DNA of 64,000 nucleotides from Patella vulgata (GCF_932274485.2 NC_065886.2:34087501-34151500); one strand, 5' to 3'; positions 31,813 through 44,267 are shown, counted from the stretch's first letter. Notes: generated by a model from the sequence alone, not told the origin. Numbers and translations: made by a program.

Positions 31813-33795
31813 ATGACAGACTGCATTAATTATTCTTTCTTATTTTTCAGGAAAAGTCACGTGAAACTGAAGAAGGTAGCAATTTTATTATTTGGCGTAG
31901 TTATGACGTCATCATTCTTTGCTCATTGGATAACCAGAAAAATCCACATTCCGCAATATATTCACGATTCCAAGCAAGAGACGGGCGATTTTCTGGTCGA
32001 AACCGAAGCTTGTCGTATTCCCGACTTGGATCCGTTTGATTCGTCGATAGAAGAACATATTCGATTGGCCAAAGGTATCCAGTGCTTTGCTAAACCCTCC
32101 ATTACGTTTCAAGATGGCGATATGCTGCGATTAAATTGGACGACTATTTATCAGTCTTACAAAGGTGATTTCTCGCATTGCAAATATCAGGGTATCAGGC
32201 GAGGAGAAAAAATGTCAGACGAACATTTCATCTACACAGATTTAAGCGAAGAGTTTCACGCAGATGTTAAAATGTCGGAAGAATTTATTCGTGTATATTG
32301 TTTCAGTACTTCCGGAGGAAAAATTTACACAAATTTTCATGCGTTGATAATTCCCAATCCTACGAGACTAGAAGAATTGAAGAAACGTCTTAGACGACAC
32401 GTCAACACACGGAAATCGCGGGAAACCTTAAACGTTGTTATGATTGGTGTCGATTCTGTTTCGAGATTAAATAATGTTCGGAATATGCCTAAAACACGCG
32501 ACTACCTATTACGTCATCTGGATGCTATAGAATTACAAGGTTATACCAAAGTCGCTGATAATACTTTTGTTAATATCGTTCCCATGACAACCGGACAGTT
32601 TGTAGAGGAGTTGCCATGGAATGAAACAAAACGCATGGAACCGTTTGACAAATACAATTTTATTTGGAAGAACTTCGCTTCCAATGGTTACAGTACAATG
32701 TACGCCGAAGACGCCCCGAAAATGGCCATTTTTACCTATCTAAAAAAAGGGTTTCATAATCCCCCTGCAGACTATTACAACCGCCCCTTTTCAGTTGCCA
32801 TGGAAAAACATCCTTCTGTGTGGAATCACGGGCACCAGTGCGTTGGTGATCGCTTAGAAACCGACATTTTGTTAGACTATTCACGCGATTTCGCTAAAAT
32901 GAACAAAAATCATCCTTATTTTGCTTTTGCATTTATAACGCGGCTAACCCATGACGTCCTGTCAAACGCTGGATTAGCAGACGATGTTTATTACAAAAGG
33001 TTAGGACAGTTTTATAAAGATGGCCTCTTCAATAACAGTGTAGTAATACTTTTTAGTGACCATGGACAACGGTTTGGCAGTTTCAGAGAATCGTATATTG
33101 GAAAACTTGAAGAACGACTTCCGATGATGTTTTTAATTTTTCCAAAATGGTTTTATAAAAAATATCCCCAAATAACAAAAAATTTAAAAATAAACCAAAA
33201 TCGATTAACGACACCCTTTGATATTTACGAAACTTTAAAAGATATTTTATATTTTACTGGTGACGTCAAAGGTGACGTGGATGTTAAACAAAGGGGGATA
33301 AGTCTGTTTGAAGAAATTCCGACATCCAGATCATGTGATCATGCCGGTATCTTACCTCATTGGTGCGTGTGTATGATGCAGGAACAACTTCCGGTAGACC
33401 ATAGATTTTCTAGACTCAGTGTAAAATATTTAATTTCAGAAATTAATAGGCAAATATTCCATTATCGCGATCTATGTGCGCGGTTAGTTTTAGGGCACAT
33501 CAAATCTGTACATATTTTAAAAAATAATGACCAGCTATTGAGGTTCGATCACAGTAGTAATGACGTCATCAACAGGACTGTTGTCTATGGAAAAAGAACG
33601 AGCATGGTTACCTTGTTTCAAGTGGCAGTGGTTCTTGTGCCAGGGGCTAGTGTGTTCGAGGCTACAATAAAATATGATGAAATGACGCGCATGTTTAGTC
33701 CAGCTGGTGATGTAAGTAGGATCAATCGCTATGGTAACCAAGGTGATTGTATAGACGAATCTCATCTTAGGAAATATTGCTTTTGTTTTGTATAA
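31813..33795 (+). CDS. DUF229 family protein, copy 1 (alkaline-phosphatase/sulfatase-fold, single-pass membrane)
   Basis: A continuous 660-codon frame. A polypyrimidine acceptor (TTCTTATTTTTCAG, ending 31850) lies inside its start, so translation may begin in an unseen upstream exon rather than at 31813. Hydrophobic anchor at about 21-40 (VAILLFGVVMTSSFF), then a lumenal or extracellular domain with N-glycosylation sites. Core motifs: IGVDSVSRLN (about 211-220, metal-site Asp), ADNTFVNIVPMTTG (about 248-261, nucleophile region), LTHD (about 378), FSDHGQRFG (about 414-422, metal-site Asp/His) and TTPFDIYETL. DUF229 proteins resemble sulfatases, but the substrate is unknown. Two relatives lie at 41572-43515 and 56779-58720. 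The frame is intact. Confidence 0.88.
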   Translation: MTDCINYSFLFFRKSHVKLKKVAILLFGVVMTSSFFAHWITRKIHIPQYIHDSKQETGDFLVETEACRIPDLDPFDSSIEEHIRLAKGIQCFAKPSITFQDGDMLRLNWTTIYQSYKGDFSHCKYQGIRRGEKMSDEHFIYTDLSEEFHADVKMSEEFIRVYCFSTSGGKIYTNFHALIIPNPTRLEELKKRLRRHVNTRKSRETLNVVMIGVDSVSRLNNVRNMPKTRDYLLRHLDAIELQGYTKVADNTFVNIVPMTTGQFVEELPWNETKRMEPFDKYNFIWKNFASNGYSTMYAEDAPKMAIFTYLKKGFHNPPADYYNRPFSVAMEKHPSVWNHGHQCVGDRLETDILLDYSRDFAKMNKNHPYFAFAFITRLTHDVLSNAGLADDVYYKRLGQFYKDGLFNNSVVILFSDHGQRFGSFRESYIGKLEERLPMMFLIFPKWFYKKYPQITKNLKINQNRLTTPFDIYETLKDILYFTGDVKGDVDVKQRGISLFEEIPTSRSCDHAGILPHWCVCMMQEQLPVDHRFSRLSVKYLISEINRQIFHYRDLCARLVLGHIKSVHILKNNDQLLRFDHSSNDVINRTVVYGKRTSMVTLFQVAVVLVPGASVFEATIKYDEMTRMFSPAGDVSRINRYGNQGDCIDESHLRKYCFCFV

Positions 33796-34849
33796 AAATT
33801 ATTTGTTTGTATAACTGTGCTGTGTTCTGGTTTTGCCTTGTCATCTTGCAATATCGCAATTACTCATTAAATTGAATTCATTATTCATACAACAAAACCA
33901 TTGAAGAACAATCTCATCTCTGAGATGTGGAAATCATTGTAGCCACGGTAAAAACAATCTTATGGTATCATGTTTATCCGCAACGTAGCACCGACTACTA
34001 TGGGGGTACTCGAATGAACGTTCCGGAATTGAATTCTCACAATCCCAAAAATAGTGACAATCGAGTGAAAAGCGGTATTTCGGGCTACAACGCATGCGTC
34101 GACTGGATAAGTAAATATCTCAACCAACCATGCAGCCGAAACATATTTGTTGTGTTTAATTACGTCACGATTCTACTCACACCACCTTCGTAGTCCGGAC
34201 TGACAGAACTGAATTTCGCGTCACTCGATTGTAATTCTGTCAATTCGGGACGTTCTGGACTGTGAATCAAGCATCCCCAATGAGTTCAAACAGTACTTTG
34301 TGGCTACCCGTCCGATTAGGTTACTATAGTTATAACTTGTTGCCAGGAGGAACGCGTTACATTGTAGCGAGAATGGGCCCAGAAGGTCCCATTAGACACC
34401 GTGTTTCATAAGACAGGACTGTTCCTTTAACTACGCCGATAGGGGATTGCGAATTTTTTCGGTCCTCAAATTCTTAACCTATGATGGACTTGCCCCTCAA
34501 CACGACTGGCTCCGCTTACAAAAGAATGTGACGGACAGTGCTCAGAACATGCCCCCCCCCCCTTTTCACTGTTAATGCACGGTCCCAGTGACATTTTCAT
34601 CCAGGGACACCATGCAAGCTCAATCCTTCTCTGTGTATCGTGTGTTCTAGAAAGAACAAGCCTCGCACAAGACTGTCGTCTATAGTCTATCTAGGAAGAT
34701 CGTGGTGGTCGAGCTGTTAAAGTCCAAATACTTGCGTGGGTCGAGAAGAAAATCTAGATTTTCAAGTAATTGGGTTTGACAATGAATGTGTAGCCTATTC
34801 GTTTAGATTAACAACGGACATGACAAACAGTTTCAAAATAACCGACGTA
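33796..34849. other. Intergenic, no recognised gene
   Basis: The frame at 33927-34193 lacks any domain. No SINE copy is seen. Confidence 0.4.
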
Positions 34850-35212
34850 CAGCGGCGGATCCAGGAATTTTTGCTGGAGGGGGTTTGCCAGGTTCCGGAG
34901 TCAATGTATCTCTACCCCACCCCCCTCCCGCATGGTCTCCATCGTCATTTTGGCGTATATACATATACAATGAGCTTTTTAAACAGAGAAATTCAACACT
35001 TCGTTTGACGTCAATTTTTATTATGAATTAATACAATGACATTGTGATTCAATTTCATGGATGCAAAGCCTTAATTATTGTGATATCCTGTACCACATCT
35101 GACGATAAAGGATAAAGCACACGCCGAGAAAATTTTCTCATAAAAAGTGTTGATTTACAAACAAATTTATGTAGCTGAGCAGGGAGGGGGGGGCGCTCTG
35201 GATCCGCCCCTG
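34850..35212. mobile_element. Short element with hAT-like TIRs
   Basis: Left end CAGCGGCGGATCCAGGAATT, right end CTCTGGATCCGCCCCTG (inverted). Length 363 bp, with no coding region. An 8-bp target duplication is not evident, so the superfamily is a guess from the CAGNGGCGGATCCAG terminus. Confidence 0.65.
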
Positions 35213-37834
35213 CGTATTGTGTTGATGGAACGATGGATTGGATCACCTTCCATGGAGTTTTATAAATATTCCGTCTAAGTCTACAATCGTGTGTTCCTAC
35301 TAAAAACGCCAGCATCGTTGTGTAGTTTGGTGTGTCGGAAATGTGGACTCGATTTTTCATGAATTCTCCCATCTTAGTTTATCAACAAATCGATAAATTT
35401 GAAATTTACGTCAAAATTATTGTATACAAAACTGATACAAGGGAAACAACTCGTATTGTAATATGGATTCAGACTAGTAATGTAGTCAGAGTTATAAATA
35501 GACAATTTTTCCTTTAATTTTGTTCTACCCTTTTCCTGCATTTTTTGGTTGACTTTTTGGTCTAGAATTAGAGAAAAGGGATCAATTTGCAATTTCATAG
35601 CAGTTTTGGGTAATACTGACGATATTACAGCGGAGGGATAGGGGGTGTAAAGTGTCTTTCTGCAGGGCAATCATTGAATCGGAAGTGAGATTTTGAGCCC
35701 AGTCAACATCAAATCCTCGCAGCAAAGAATCTAAACGGTCAACCGACTACAAAATTATGATGAGATTGCCAAATGTGGCCCCCTGTGTACCTATAAAGAT
35801 TGGAACCAATGGAATGTTGAGCAAAAAGCTACAGCCATTTAACATTAAGTCAATGAGCAAAAAATTGCTAGTCCGAGTCCATAAGTTCACAAGAACTAGT
35901 ATTTGGCCACAGATCACTAATGATTTCCCCATTGACTTTAATGTTAATTCTCCTTTCTTAGATCGGCTCTAACGTTTTCCAAAATATTCGTTTGGTAGAA
36001 CGCTTTCTACCACAGATGGAGCAGAATGTGGCAACTTCTTGCCCAAAAGCACGAACGAGGTTCACCATAGAAAACATGATACACAAACTTGAAGTAACTA
36101 CAAAAAAACCTGCAATTTTTCGAGCTACATTTCAACTTAGCCAACCTCTCAACTTTCGTATCCTTCCCCCTCAAAATGATGAATATTCACCAAAACCTGG
36201 CAGAAAATGTATTTTTAAACCCTTTTCTTCGATTCTACACCAAAAGTCAACAACAACTTTCGCTGTTAGCTGTGTCCATTTCACATTGACTGCACTGCTA
36301 AACCCATGATTTATTTGTTGTTCATCAGCGTGTACGATAGATAGTGTTTGTCACAAAATTGGACCTTTGGTTCTTTTTTAGGGCGGATTGACGGTCATGT
36401 ACTTAACAAAACCACAGTATAATTTAAATATCTTTATAACTACAATACCATATTAATACAATTATAATATAAATACATGTAATTATTCTCTAATGAGTTC
36501 ATTATATCACTGATTGAAACAGCACGAAGAATCACGTTTCTACGTTGATGAAATGACGATGAGTTGGTGGTAAACGCGCGCACAGCAGTCACTAGACTAA
36601 ATTTAACTCTCCGCAGCACATTTAAGAAGATAATTAAGATAAGGTTGATGAATTATTCATGTAGATCTTTTAATCGCGATAAAATAAATAACTGGAACAG
36701 TAACTACCAGATTATCAATTTAGATAACACCATCCTTAGCACATTAACATTATCAGAAACAGAAACAGGTCACAAGTAAATGTACTAATTCCTACTTATT
36801 AATCACACAGATTACCATTATAAAGACACACAGTCCAAATCAACGAGACACACAGTCTAACACCCATTTAGTTGAAATATCTATAGGAATGATTCATGAA
36901 TAATGATCAATGAATACGTGTGATTCTTCCAAAATCCATCATTAGAGTGACTATATAAATTCATATCTCCCACCACGTAAACTACAGTTTCACTCACAAC
37001 CAATCAAACCACGACAACGAAACAGGCAGTCCACGTGCATTCAATGCAATCATAACTGCAACCAGACACGTGAATTACTCAACCTTGGCAAATATTAACT
37101 TTCACACATCTTACAAATAAACAATAAAATCAAATGTTTATTTGGTACGTCAACGGCAAACTAATATTGTAAACTATCTTTGTCTAATAAAGATATTGTC
37201 ATACGTGACAGTGGTTAGATAGACGGAATAGTTCTCTATCATTTGCTATTTATTGTGGTTGAATTTTTTTTATTAAACTATTCATTTCGTGTACAACAGA
37301 GTAGAATATATCGCACTTCGGACGATATTTACAAATGATTATGTGATAATTACGTAATTTGAATGATTGATAGAGGTCATCGATGGGGTTGTACTGTTTA
37401 TATGAATGTGCGTTTGAATGGTTTGGGGTCCGCGAATTTTTTTTTATCTTCACCGTGCATGGCACCCGACATGCGTCACCCACCCCATGTCCTTTTCGTC
37501 GTTGTCCCGTTCCATAGATCAACAAATGTCTTAAAATGCCTCCAGTCACAATACAGTTAATTATATACTCTTAAAAGAAGTAGGGGATATTCAGAAACAA
37601 TACAAAACTGCGGAACTACACTGTTGTTTTTATTAAAGGTAACTAGTGTATGTCAATAACAGGCCAATCGTACACATGAACATAAACAGTTCATATGGGC
37701 GGCTTATCTGACGGCACCATTTCTCTCGCAAAGAGATACACTGTCAAAAGTGAAAATTGAGGTTTTTGATTTCTGTCATTGGTGCCAGTCATTATACATA
37801 TGTGATAGAACTGGTTAAACACGTTCCAAATATA
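35213..37834. other. Intergenic, no recognised gene
   Basis: Plus frames at 35757-35972 and 35992-36309 have no domain, signal or splice context. The AT-rich 36400-37250 part shows no repeat family seen elsewhere in the window. Confidence 0.4.
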
Positions 37835-39298
37835 CTGAGCGCCATGGGAAACGCATCACTTTTTTTCCCCAAATATTTTATTACTAGGAGGTTTTGTATG
37901 TATAATATTATGCAATACTATGAACTATTGTTTCACACAATACTCCAAAACGCAAAAAATATCGGCCCGTGTGCAAAGAAAAAAAAAAAAATTGCACGAG
38001 ATGCACATGAAAACCCAATATTCACGCGCAGCATTGTGTGTGAGCCCTTTAAAAGCATGTTTTCAACTTAATGTGCAGTACATGAACTGTGAAACGTCAA
38101 TCTGTCGTAATTTGTTGTTGGACGTGTGAAGGAATCGAGCTAGAGATGCCGAGACTTACTGAAAATCAACGGAATGAAGCAATGGGAATGTCCAGGGCTG
38201 GCATGTCTACACGTGCTATTGCCAGACACTTCAATTGTCATCAGTCCACTATTGTAAGGTTGGTGGAACGTTTTCGAGTTACTGGATCAACACGTGACCG
38301 TCAACGTCCTGGTCCACCACGCGTTACAACCCAGGCTCAAGACCGCTACATCCGGGTCACTCATCTGCGTGACAGATTCCGCCCAGCGACTCGAACAGGT
38401 GCAGCAGTCGTCGGAAGGCAAGGACCAGTAAGTGCCAACACCGTAAGACGTCGTCTAAGAGAAGTAGGACTCCGTGCACGACGACCTTATGTTGGAGCTA
38501 TCCTCAGGGATCATCACCGTCAGCGGCGTTTGATATGGGCTCAAGGTCACCAGACACGGAGAAGAGTAGACTGGCAAAGTCTGCTCTTCAGTCGCTTTCA
38601 TCTTATCACGCTGATGGCCGTCAACGTGTGTGGGAACGTCTTGCAGACTGCTGCGTCTTCGAGACGAATCGATGGGGTGGGGGAAGTGTAATGGTGTGGG
38701 GAGGCTTCACATTTCATCACCGGACCACCCTACACATTTGCAGTGGGTCGCGTTAATGCTGTAGCCTACCGTGATGATGTCTTGCAACCAATTGTTGTTC
38801 CGATGTTTCGAGCGCACCCACAACTTCAGCACTTCCAACAGGATAATACAGGTCCGCATACCGCCCGTTTTAGTATGAACTACATGGCTGCTAACAACAT
38901 CAATGTCTTGGACTGAGCCAGCCATGTCTCCGGACATGGTACCGATAGAATATGTCTGGAATGAGATTGGACGCCGATGTATCGGAGACCACAGATGTAC
39001 ATCATTGCCCCAGGCCTTCTTTCAAACATTGGTAAATTCCATGCGACGTCGCTGCACAGCGTGCGTAAGAGCCCGTGGAAGACACACGCGCTACTGACAT
39101 CTGTGTCGTACTTTTGGTTTTGACCCCTTTGACTTTGTACCGTTGATTACAGATTAAACATCCATAAGTGTACAAATGTGTTATTATTGACTTGTTCCCA
39201 TTTGAATATTTTTCACAATAAGCAAAATAAATAAGATGTGTTTACAGGATCATTTTGTTAAACGAAAAACTAAGTGATGCGTTTTCAATGGAGCTCAG
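37835..39298 (+). mobile_element. Tc1/mariner-type DNA transposon, degenerate transposase
   Basis: Inverted ends CTGAGCGCCATGGGAAACGC and (right, reversed) CTGAGCTCCATTGAAAACGC, about 27 bp, bounded by TA at 37833-37834 and 39299-39300. Transposase starts at 38146 (MPRLTENQRNEAMGM): paired-type HTH with TRAIARHFNCHQSTIVRLV, then GPPRVTTQAQDRYI. The catalytic half is spread over other frames (GGGSVMVWGGFTFHHRT, HFQQDNTGPHTARF, SPDMVPIEYVWNEIGRR). The FSDES motif holding the first catalytic Asp has lost residues, and at least three frame changes follow. Dead copy of about 1464 bp. Confidence 0.92.
38146..39097 (+). pseudogene. Tc1/mariner transposase, inactivated
   Basis: The N-terminal DNA-binding half is open for about 150 codons. 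The DDE half is in three frames: the first Asp motif is deleted, the second Asp is kept (QQDN), and the C-terminal VPIEYVWNE motif is kept. The frame break between VLD and PAMSPDM is an insertion of about one base plus a stop. Confidence 0.88.
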
Positions 39299-39300
39299 TA

Positions 39301-39929
39301 ACTGTAGGTGCTCCGGTGTTCTAAAACTGGAATGACAGTATCTATCACAATGCCATGTTGTTGCAAAACAGAATTGAAACCAATTGCAAAATATACTTTA
39401 TAAACAGTTCGGAAATTGGAAATTGGGTTGGGTGGGTCCTTGTATATTTACAGTTCGGATGGAGCATGTAAGGAAGAGATAGGTCATTTAACCCAGGGAA
39501 ATGTGCTGTTACTTCTTTACCACCTTCAATAGAAAGGTTGATCTCGCTTTAACTATGTACATCGTATTGGAAATATCGCGGTCGTTTCTTCAAGAACATG
39601 CTTCTTTACTAACAACCAAAATTATTTATCAACTGAAGAAATTAATTAATGACAAATACCAAAACTTTGACCAAACAAAACCCTATGTTATATTTCACCT
39701 GTTGCTTTTAACGAATCGTTCTGAATTCCGCCACATAAATAAAATAATACAGATAGTCAAATGAGAACGAGTTTATAAGTCCTAAAGATAGGTTCCCAGA
39801 AAAGTATTTATCGGGTGGTTATTGCCTATAAAAGTATGACAATTTTGGTATATTATATGGAAAATAGATATCCAATCTTACTAGAAAAATACTGGATTCC
39901 CTGAAAAACACTCATGGAACGTATGCAGG
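39301..39929. other. Downstream flank of DUF229 copy 2, part of the duplicated block
   Basis: About 39500-39765 resembles 55450-55690, which lies downstream of copy 3 (GAATTCCGCCACATAAATAA in both). It therefore belongs to the segmental duplication. No gene. Confidence 0.6.
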
Positions 39930-40710
39930 ACACAAATGGGCACAAAACCAGACCAGTAAAATCTTACGTAGAATACGATGCCGAGTGATAATCAGTCCGG
40001 GTTTTCGAGGTATTCCGGGGTCAAAGGTAAAATGAGTTCATTTGCACTGAAAGTCAATGCGCAGCCTTTGTTGTATCATGAAAATATGCTGAAAATGATC
40101 GGAAGTAATCACTCTTTCAATAAAAAATGTAAATTTGCTAAATTTAGTCGCCTGTCCAACCTCGTGGGTTTTCTCGGGGTCCTCCGGTTTCCTCCCACTG
40201 CTAAAGACCCCTACGCGCAAGCGAATTATGTAAATAAAATTAAACCATATGTTAGTCCCGAAATGACCTAGTTTGTGTCGAGTGGACGTTAAACCCCGTT
40301 TCTCTCTCTCTCTCTTGCTAAATTTACCTTTGTTCTTAGTAACACCGGAGGTCAAACGGTCAAATGTTCCGTTTTTGCACTAGGAAGAATTAAAGCAATA
40401 AATGTCAGCGTTAAATATAATTTTTTTTATTGGTGTAAATATTCCTAGTGCAAAAATGGAACATTTGACCTTTCAACACCGGAGTCACAAAGAACAAAGT
40501 GGAATTTAGCAAGTTTACATTTTTATTGAAAGGGGGATTACTTTCGATCATTTTCAGCTTATTTTCATGATACATGAATGGATGCGCATTCACTTTCAGT
40601 GCAATTACCACTGATTACCACTCGGCATCATATTCTATGCAAAATTTTACTATAGAAAAGTTGGGTCTGGTTTTGTGCCCATTTGATGGACACCCCACCC
40701 CGCACTGACC
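39930..40710. mobile_element. Foldback element with a SINE-B inserted in its left arm
   Basis: The left arm (GGGCACAAAACCAGACC, ATTTGCACTGAAAGTCAATG, GCTGAAAATGATCGGAAGTA) is repeated inverted in the right arm (about 40440-40700, ending TGGTTTTGTGCCCATTTGAT). The centre is near 40385-40440. No coding sequence. A half copy lies at 26391-26655. Outer termini include GTGTCCATCAAATGGG and a G-run. Confidence 0.85.
40147..40314 (+). mobile_element. SINE-B, 5'-truncated, with 12-bp target-site duplication
   Basis: Flanked by TTGCTAAATTTA at 40135-40146 and 40315-40326. Starts within the body (GTCGCCTGTCCAACCTCGTG) and ends GACGTTAAACCCCGTTTCTC and (CT)n. This is 5' truncation with the 3' tail retained, as expected for target-primed reverse transcription. 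Confidence 0.95.
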
Positions 40711-40739
40711 CTGAAGACCTGTGACCTCGTTGACCAATC

Positions 40740-41432
40740 AGAGTGTCTTGGCCAGTATTTTCAGGGGGGGGGGACGAATAGGTCTCTGTCCCCCCCCCCC
40801 CATGATTTTGATCGCCAGGACAGATTTTCAGGTTTATATCCACATGATGGTGAGCTTGTTTCTACGTATCTGGAACTGAATCGCGATTTGGAACAAGAAT
40901 TGCCATTCTTCAAGCGCCAGTTTTCGGCAAAATCTATTTCATTTGTGCACGAAGCGTTCCTCATTATGTCACCTGAAGTGAGGCTGACGTTCCCTTCTGT
41001 CGAAGCTCTTCTCATCTCACACTGCTGAACCCTGTTAGTTCCTGCTCAGCCGAGCGATCCTTCAGCACTCTGCGCCGTATCAAAACTTGGCTGCGCAACT
41101 CCATGACGCAAAACCGACTGAGCCACTTGATGGCGTGTGCGGTGCATAATGACCCCCTTCATGTCGCCAAGATATTCAAAGAGAACAGTCCTGATCGTAG
41201 AACGAACGTCTTTGGACGATTCACTTAACTTCATGAACAATTAATATTTATGCAGCTTCGATGTAGGTATAGTCAATTTTTCCATATTGTCTTCCTGTTA
41301 CCCCTATTACCCCTTTACTGGTACAGTAAACTGTTCGTAATTATTTATTTCGTTTGGTAATGAAATGTTCCAGATTCCAGGGTTTGTCCCCCCCCCCCCT
41401 CAAAAAAAAGTTACGACAAATCCACGCCCTTG
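40740..41432 (+). mobile_element. hAT-family transposon remnant, transposase C-terminal part
   Basis: Encodes in plus orientation the hAT dimerisation domain: SCSAERSFSTLRRIKTWLRN and LSHLMACAVHND, open from 41022 to the TAA at 41226-41228. Upstream pieces (GLYPHDGELVSTYLELNRDL) lie at about 40812-41020 with a frame break. A plausible right terminus, AAATCCACGCCCTTG, is near 41418-41432. The N-terminal half is missing. Confidence 0.85.
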
Positions 41433-41571
41433 TCTGCCTGTAAGGTACAACTAAAAATAAATAGCCATTTATTGTTTTCAATATTTTAATATTTTATTTT
41501 TTTTGTCAGCAGGAAACACAATACACATTTAGAACAATTTACGGAGGAATCATCTCCCCATGATTTCAATG

Positions 41572-43515
41572 TTATCTACAGAAACATAATTTACGAAGCA
41601 AATTCCCATGGACACAATCGGAATCATGTCCATATTTGTTTATTCGGCTAATATCCCCGGCCATTGTGAATTTTCTAGTTGTTTCGTCGTACTGGACGGC
41701 TGCTTCAAATTCTCCTGATCCGGGCATCAGTGATACTTCTACTTGAAAAATAAATTTTGAATGTACACGTTTTTTATTAAATGACACAATTCTGTTTATA
41801 ACTTCATTCTTAGTTTTCTTGAACTTCAAAAGTTTGTCGTTGTTTTTTATCATGTGGACCGATTTCGTACGTCCTAATTTTAATGGCCAACATATGTCTG
41901 TAACGTTATTTAACACGAATTGTTGATTTATGTAATTTATCAAATAATTTACGCTCATGTTATAAAAATTATCATTGCTAGATAACTCTTGTTGTGACAT
42001 ACAAACACACCAATGTGGTAATATACCAGCATGGTCACATGATCTAGACACAGGGATTTCTTCAAATAGACTTATCCCCCTTTGTTTAACGTCCACATCA
42101 CCTTTGACAGAACCAGTAAAATGCAAAATATCCTTTAAAGTTTCGTAAATATCAAAAGGTGTCGTCAATCGATTTTGATTTATTTTTAAATTTTGTGTTA
42201 TTTGGGGATATTTCTTATAAAACCATTTTGGAAAAACAAAAAACATCACCGGCAGCCGTTCTTCCAATTTCCCGATGTAGGTTTGTCGGATCTTTCCAAA
42301 TCTTATTCCGTGATCACTGAAAAATATCAACACGGTGTTGTTAAGTAGGCCCTGAGTGTGAACATTCCTAAACATGTTTGAATAGGGAATGTCAGCAGAG
42401 GCCGCATTCGATATTAAATCGTGTGTTAATCTGCTTAGAAAACTGAAACTAAAGTATGGGAGCCTGTGATATAATTTCATGAAATCTGTCGTGTAATTAA
42501 GAACCAGGGTTGTTTCAAATCGATCACCAACACAATGATGGCGCGCCGTCCATACAGAGTTATCTCTCTCTACGGCCAGAGCAAATGGACGATAATAGTG
42601 ATCGGCAGGTGGAACGTGAAATCCACTTTTAAAATAATTAAAACCGTTAAGCCGAGGATGATCCTCAGCATACAAAGTAGAGTAGCCACTAGAAGAAAAA
42701 TTCTTCCATATGAAGTTATATTTATCGAAAGGTTCCCTACTTTTATTTTCATCCCATGGCAACTCTTCCGCAAAACGGCCGGTTGTCATGGGAACGATAT
42801 TAACCATAGTACAATCAGCGACTTTGGTGTAGCCTTGTAACTCTATTGCATCCATGTGACGTAATAGGTAGTCACGCGTTTTAGGCATACTTCTAATATG
42901 ATTTAATCTCGAAAGAGAATCGACACCAACCATAGCAACGTTTAAAGTTTCCAGCGGTTTTTTCTCTTCCTGGTGCTTACTAAAGCGTGTCTTTAATTGC
43001 TGAAGCCTGATTGGTTGTGGTAAGATAAAGGCGTGGTAATTAGAATATATAACACTGTGTGATTTATCATAACATTTAACACGTATAAACTGTTCAGTAA
43101 CCACAATATCCCTCTTAAATATCGTCACATTCTGTGTATATTGGTATTTATTGTCATCCTTGTTGTTGCCACGGTTTATACCATGATATTCACAATAAGA
43201 AAACTGTCCTTTATATTTAGTATTTATCACATCTACGTTTAACCGAACCTTTGGCCTTCTTGAAAGGTCAATGACGTCACACCTCGACATTTGATGAAGT
43301 TCTTGTCCTTTACCAAAAATTTAATGGACGAATCGAATGGATCCACATTGGGAATACGGCAAACTTCCGTGTCGACCAGAAAATGGGATTTGACTGTTGG
43401 AGAGTGAATTACTCGAGTTTTTAAAATTTGAATGGTAGGCAAGTACATGGACAAAACAACTAGAAGCATCATCAAAATAAAACAGGTCTTCCATTTAGGT
43501 GCTCTGCTTAATAAC
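41572..43515 (-). pseudogene. DUF229 family copy 2, frameshifted near the 5' end
   Basis: The downstream frame (43290-41572) is open for 572 codons and keeps the family motifs: GVDSLSRLNHIRSMPKTRD, NIVPMTTG, FSDHGIRFGK, TTPFDIYETL and SRSCDHAGILPHWCVC. The membrane-anchor part (MMMLLVVLSMYLPTIQ) and SLTFQEGQRF lie in another frame, because one base is missing around 43243-43247 compared with copy 3. An acceptor (CCGTTTCAG) precedes the exon at 43515. The start ATG of copy 3 is not conserved, so translation would begin at 43475. Either a recent pseudogene or an assembly error; the rest shows no decay. Confidence 0.82.
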
Positions 43516-44253
43516 CTGAAACGGTATCAAAATCAAAGTAACACCAGATTCATTCATACAAATATGGATTTAAGACATACCAATTTTTAATGTTAATAAT
43601 ACACGCATTTTTGCGTGTTCTTATGAAATAAATCGTAATTTCTATATTTCGCCCCTTCAGAACGCGAAATTCGAAAAGTCGACAGCACGACATCTGATAT
43701 CAGTCAAGTATGGTGTGATGGGTGCCAGTTTGTGTTTATAACAGTCAAGTATAGGGCCTGTGGTAAGATTACATTTTTGTTCTGTTAAAGCGGCATTAGG
43801 TAAGTTTAGATAAAGAGCTGGCAGTTCTCACTTATAATAGTTATAAAATAGACAATGAATAGTGAATATGCTGACAATTTCAGTCACAAAACGTATTTAA
43901 ATCTACTTATATCGTAGCCACTCGATGGCATTGAGAGTTGATTATGGTTTTGTTAAGCTAATTTGGTCGATATTTTCGAACGTGGATTAAATCTAATCAG
44001 AAATTTTATCTCCGATTTTCTGAAAAATCATATTCCGAAAAGTGGATTAAATTTTAAACTAACATTTTTATAATGTTGATTAGCCTAATCAACGAGTTGA
44101 CCATTGTTCGAGAATTATATTTATTTCAAAATGGCAAACGCGCAGGTTAACGTTAGCTTCATCTCCAATTGTCGAGTCGGCAGAAATTTACTAGACAATG
44201 GCTATAAATACCGAATAAAATCAAGCTGACGTATTAAATGGGACTTTAAGTGT
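43516..44253. other. Upstream flank of DUF229 copy 2
   Basis: Shares TTCGCCCCTTCAGAACGCG with 58850-58890 upstream of copy 3, so it is part of the duplicated block. 43795-43915 is a dispersed repeat also seen at about 20775-20900. No gene. Confidence 0.55.
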
Positions 44254-44267
44254 TAATCAATATGGAA

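Noticed and set aside
35757-36309. Two adjacent plus frames (71 and 105 codons) as a gene
   Set aside because: No domain, signal peptide, splice sites linking them, or family resemblance. Composition is typical of AT-rich chance frames.
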